From Actinomycetales bacterium (GTDB lineage Bacteria > Actinomycetota > Actinomycetes > S36-B12): 5,009 bases of DNA. Made by a program: the position numbers and the translations under genes. This document shows positions 4,684-5,009 of the stretch, one piece after another. The notes under the pieces are model-generated. The model ran no database searches and had not been told where the DNA came from. It worked only from the letters and a program-made list of their open reading frames with translations. The stretch covers positions 1 through 5,009 of the forward strand of contig JAFIHP010000220.1 of the NCBI GenBank assembly GCA_017849335.1, written 5' to 3'. Position 1 is the first letter of the stretch; each line of letters starts with the position of its first letter.

Positions 4684-5009
4684 ATGACGAGCACCCGGGG
4701 AATCGGCGGGATCTTCATCCGCGCGCAGGACCCGGACCGGCTGAGCGCCTGGTACGCCGAGCGGCTGGGAGTCGGTGCCGGCCTGACCGGGGGCGACGAC
4801 CTCGAGCCGCTCCCGTGGGCGTGGCACGCGGCCGGCGGACCTGTCGTGTTCGCGCCATTCCCGGCGGACACCGACTACTTCCCGGGGGACACGGCGTTCA
4901 TGCTCAACCTGCGCGTCGCCGACCTCGACGCCGCGCTTGCGCCCTTCCGCGAGGCGGGCGACGTCGTCGTCCAAGAGCCGGACTGGGACTCGCCGGAGAC
5001 CGGACGCTT
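4684..5009 (+). CDS. VOC family (glyoxalase / bleomycin resistance / extradiol dioxygenase superfamily) protein, 3'-truncated by window
   Basis: The first 108 codons of a gene that continues beyond the window. The start GIGGIFIRAQDPDRLSAWYA (6-25) followed by ERLGV is the classic first beta-strand and helix of a vicinal-oxygen-chelate domain. After a linker, PVVFAPFPADTDYFP (53-67) and the strand AFMLNLRVADLDAALAPFREAG (71-92) give the second beta-alpha unit. Members are small cytoplasmic metal-dependent enzymes or binding proteins (glyoxalase I, fosfomycin or bleomycin resistance, epimerases), and the exact role cannot be told. The usual metal-ligand His on strand 1 is absent (Gly/Phe there), so catalysis of the glyoxalase type is uncertain. 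Full length is probably about 120-140 residues. ATG 4684 follows the carbonic anhydrase by 42 nt; the Shine-Dalgarno is weak (GCGGAAC about 10 nt upstream). It may be co-transcribed with the anhydrase. Confidence 0.85.
   Translation, partial: MTSTRGIGGIFIRAQDPDRLSAWYAERLGVGAGLTGGDDLEPLPWAWHAAGGPVVFAPFPADTDYFPGDTAFMLNLRVADLDAALAPFREAGDVVVQEPDWDSPETGR

Noticed and set aside
4015..4974. 319-codon minus-strand open frame over the carbonic anhydrase and VOC genes
   Set aside because: It lies opposite two clearly recognisable plus-strand genes, and its translation is compositionally biased with no family match.
1..5009. Search for mobile elements, CRISPR, tRNA/rRNA, toxin-antitoxin, phage defence or biosynthetic clusters
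   Set aside because: No direct repeats in array form, no transposase or integrase signatures, no tRNA-like folds and no small paired genes were seen. The gene set reads as ordinary chromosomal content.

Overview
The window is a gene-dense, very GC-rich (roughly 70% by eye) chromosomal stretch. Codons strongly prefer G or C in the third position, GTG starts occur, and the best matches recalled from memory are actinobacterial proteins. A high-GC actinobacterium (Cellulomonas-like or another Micrococcales/Streptomyces-type lineage) is the best guess, but nothing here fixes the genus.

Layout from left to right: mscL, the large-conductance mechanosensitive channel (+, 83-478), complete. It converges on a class III PLP-dependent aminotransferase (-, 498-1880), and the 19-nt gap between them is almost entirely a perfect 7-bp GC hairpin. 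The aminotransferase is divergent from a saccharopine-dehydrogenase-like / trans-acylating enoyl reductase-like oxidoreductase (+, 1932-3068). Only 51 bp separate their start codons, and each start has a TANNNT -10 hexamer 6-7 nt upstream with no good Shine-Dalgarno, which suggests two leaderless transcripts. Next comes a 79-nt gap with a nested inverted repeat and a run of three G tetrads. It leads into a conserved actinobacterial protein (+, 3148-4014) of the family usually auto-named '3-methyladenine DNA glycosylase', whose function is not evident from motifs. A sharp AT-rich island (about 4001-4040) separates it from a beta-class carbonic anhydrase (+, 4063-4641). The last gene is the 5'-part of a VOC/glyoxalase-bleomycin resistance superfamily protein (+, 4684 to beyond the window end).

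The genes do not form an obvious pathway. They look like ordinary, individually expressed chromosomal genes: osmotic protection, amine/amino-acid metabolism, an oxidoreductase, CO2/bicarbonate interconversion and a small-molecule enzyme. There are no mobile elements, CRISPR arrays, RNA genes, phage genes or toxin-antitoxin pairs. I did not find a convincing new multi-gene system. The points that deserve a second look are regulatory (paired leaderless promoters, leader structures, the AT island) and the uncertain function of the 3148-4014 protein.
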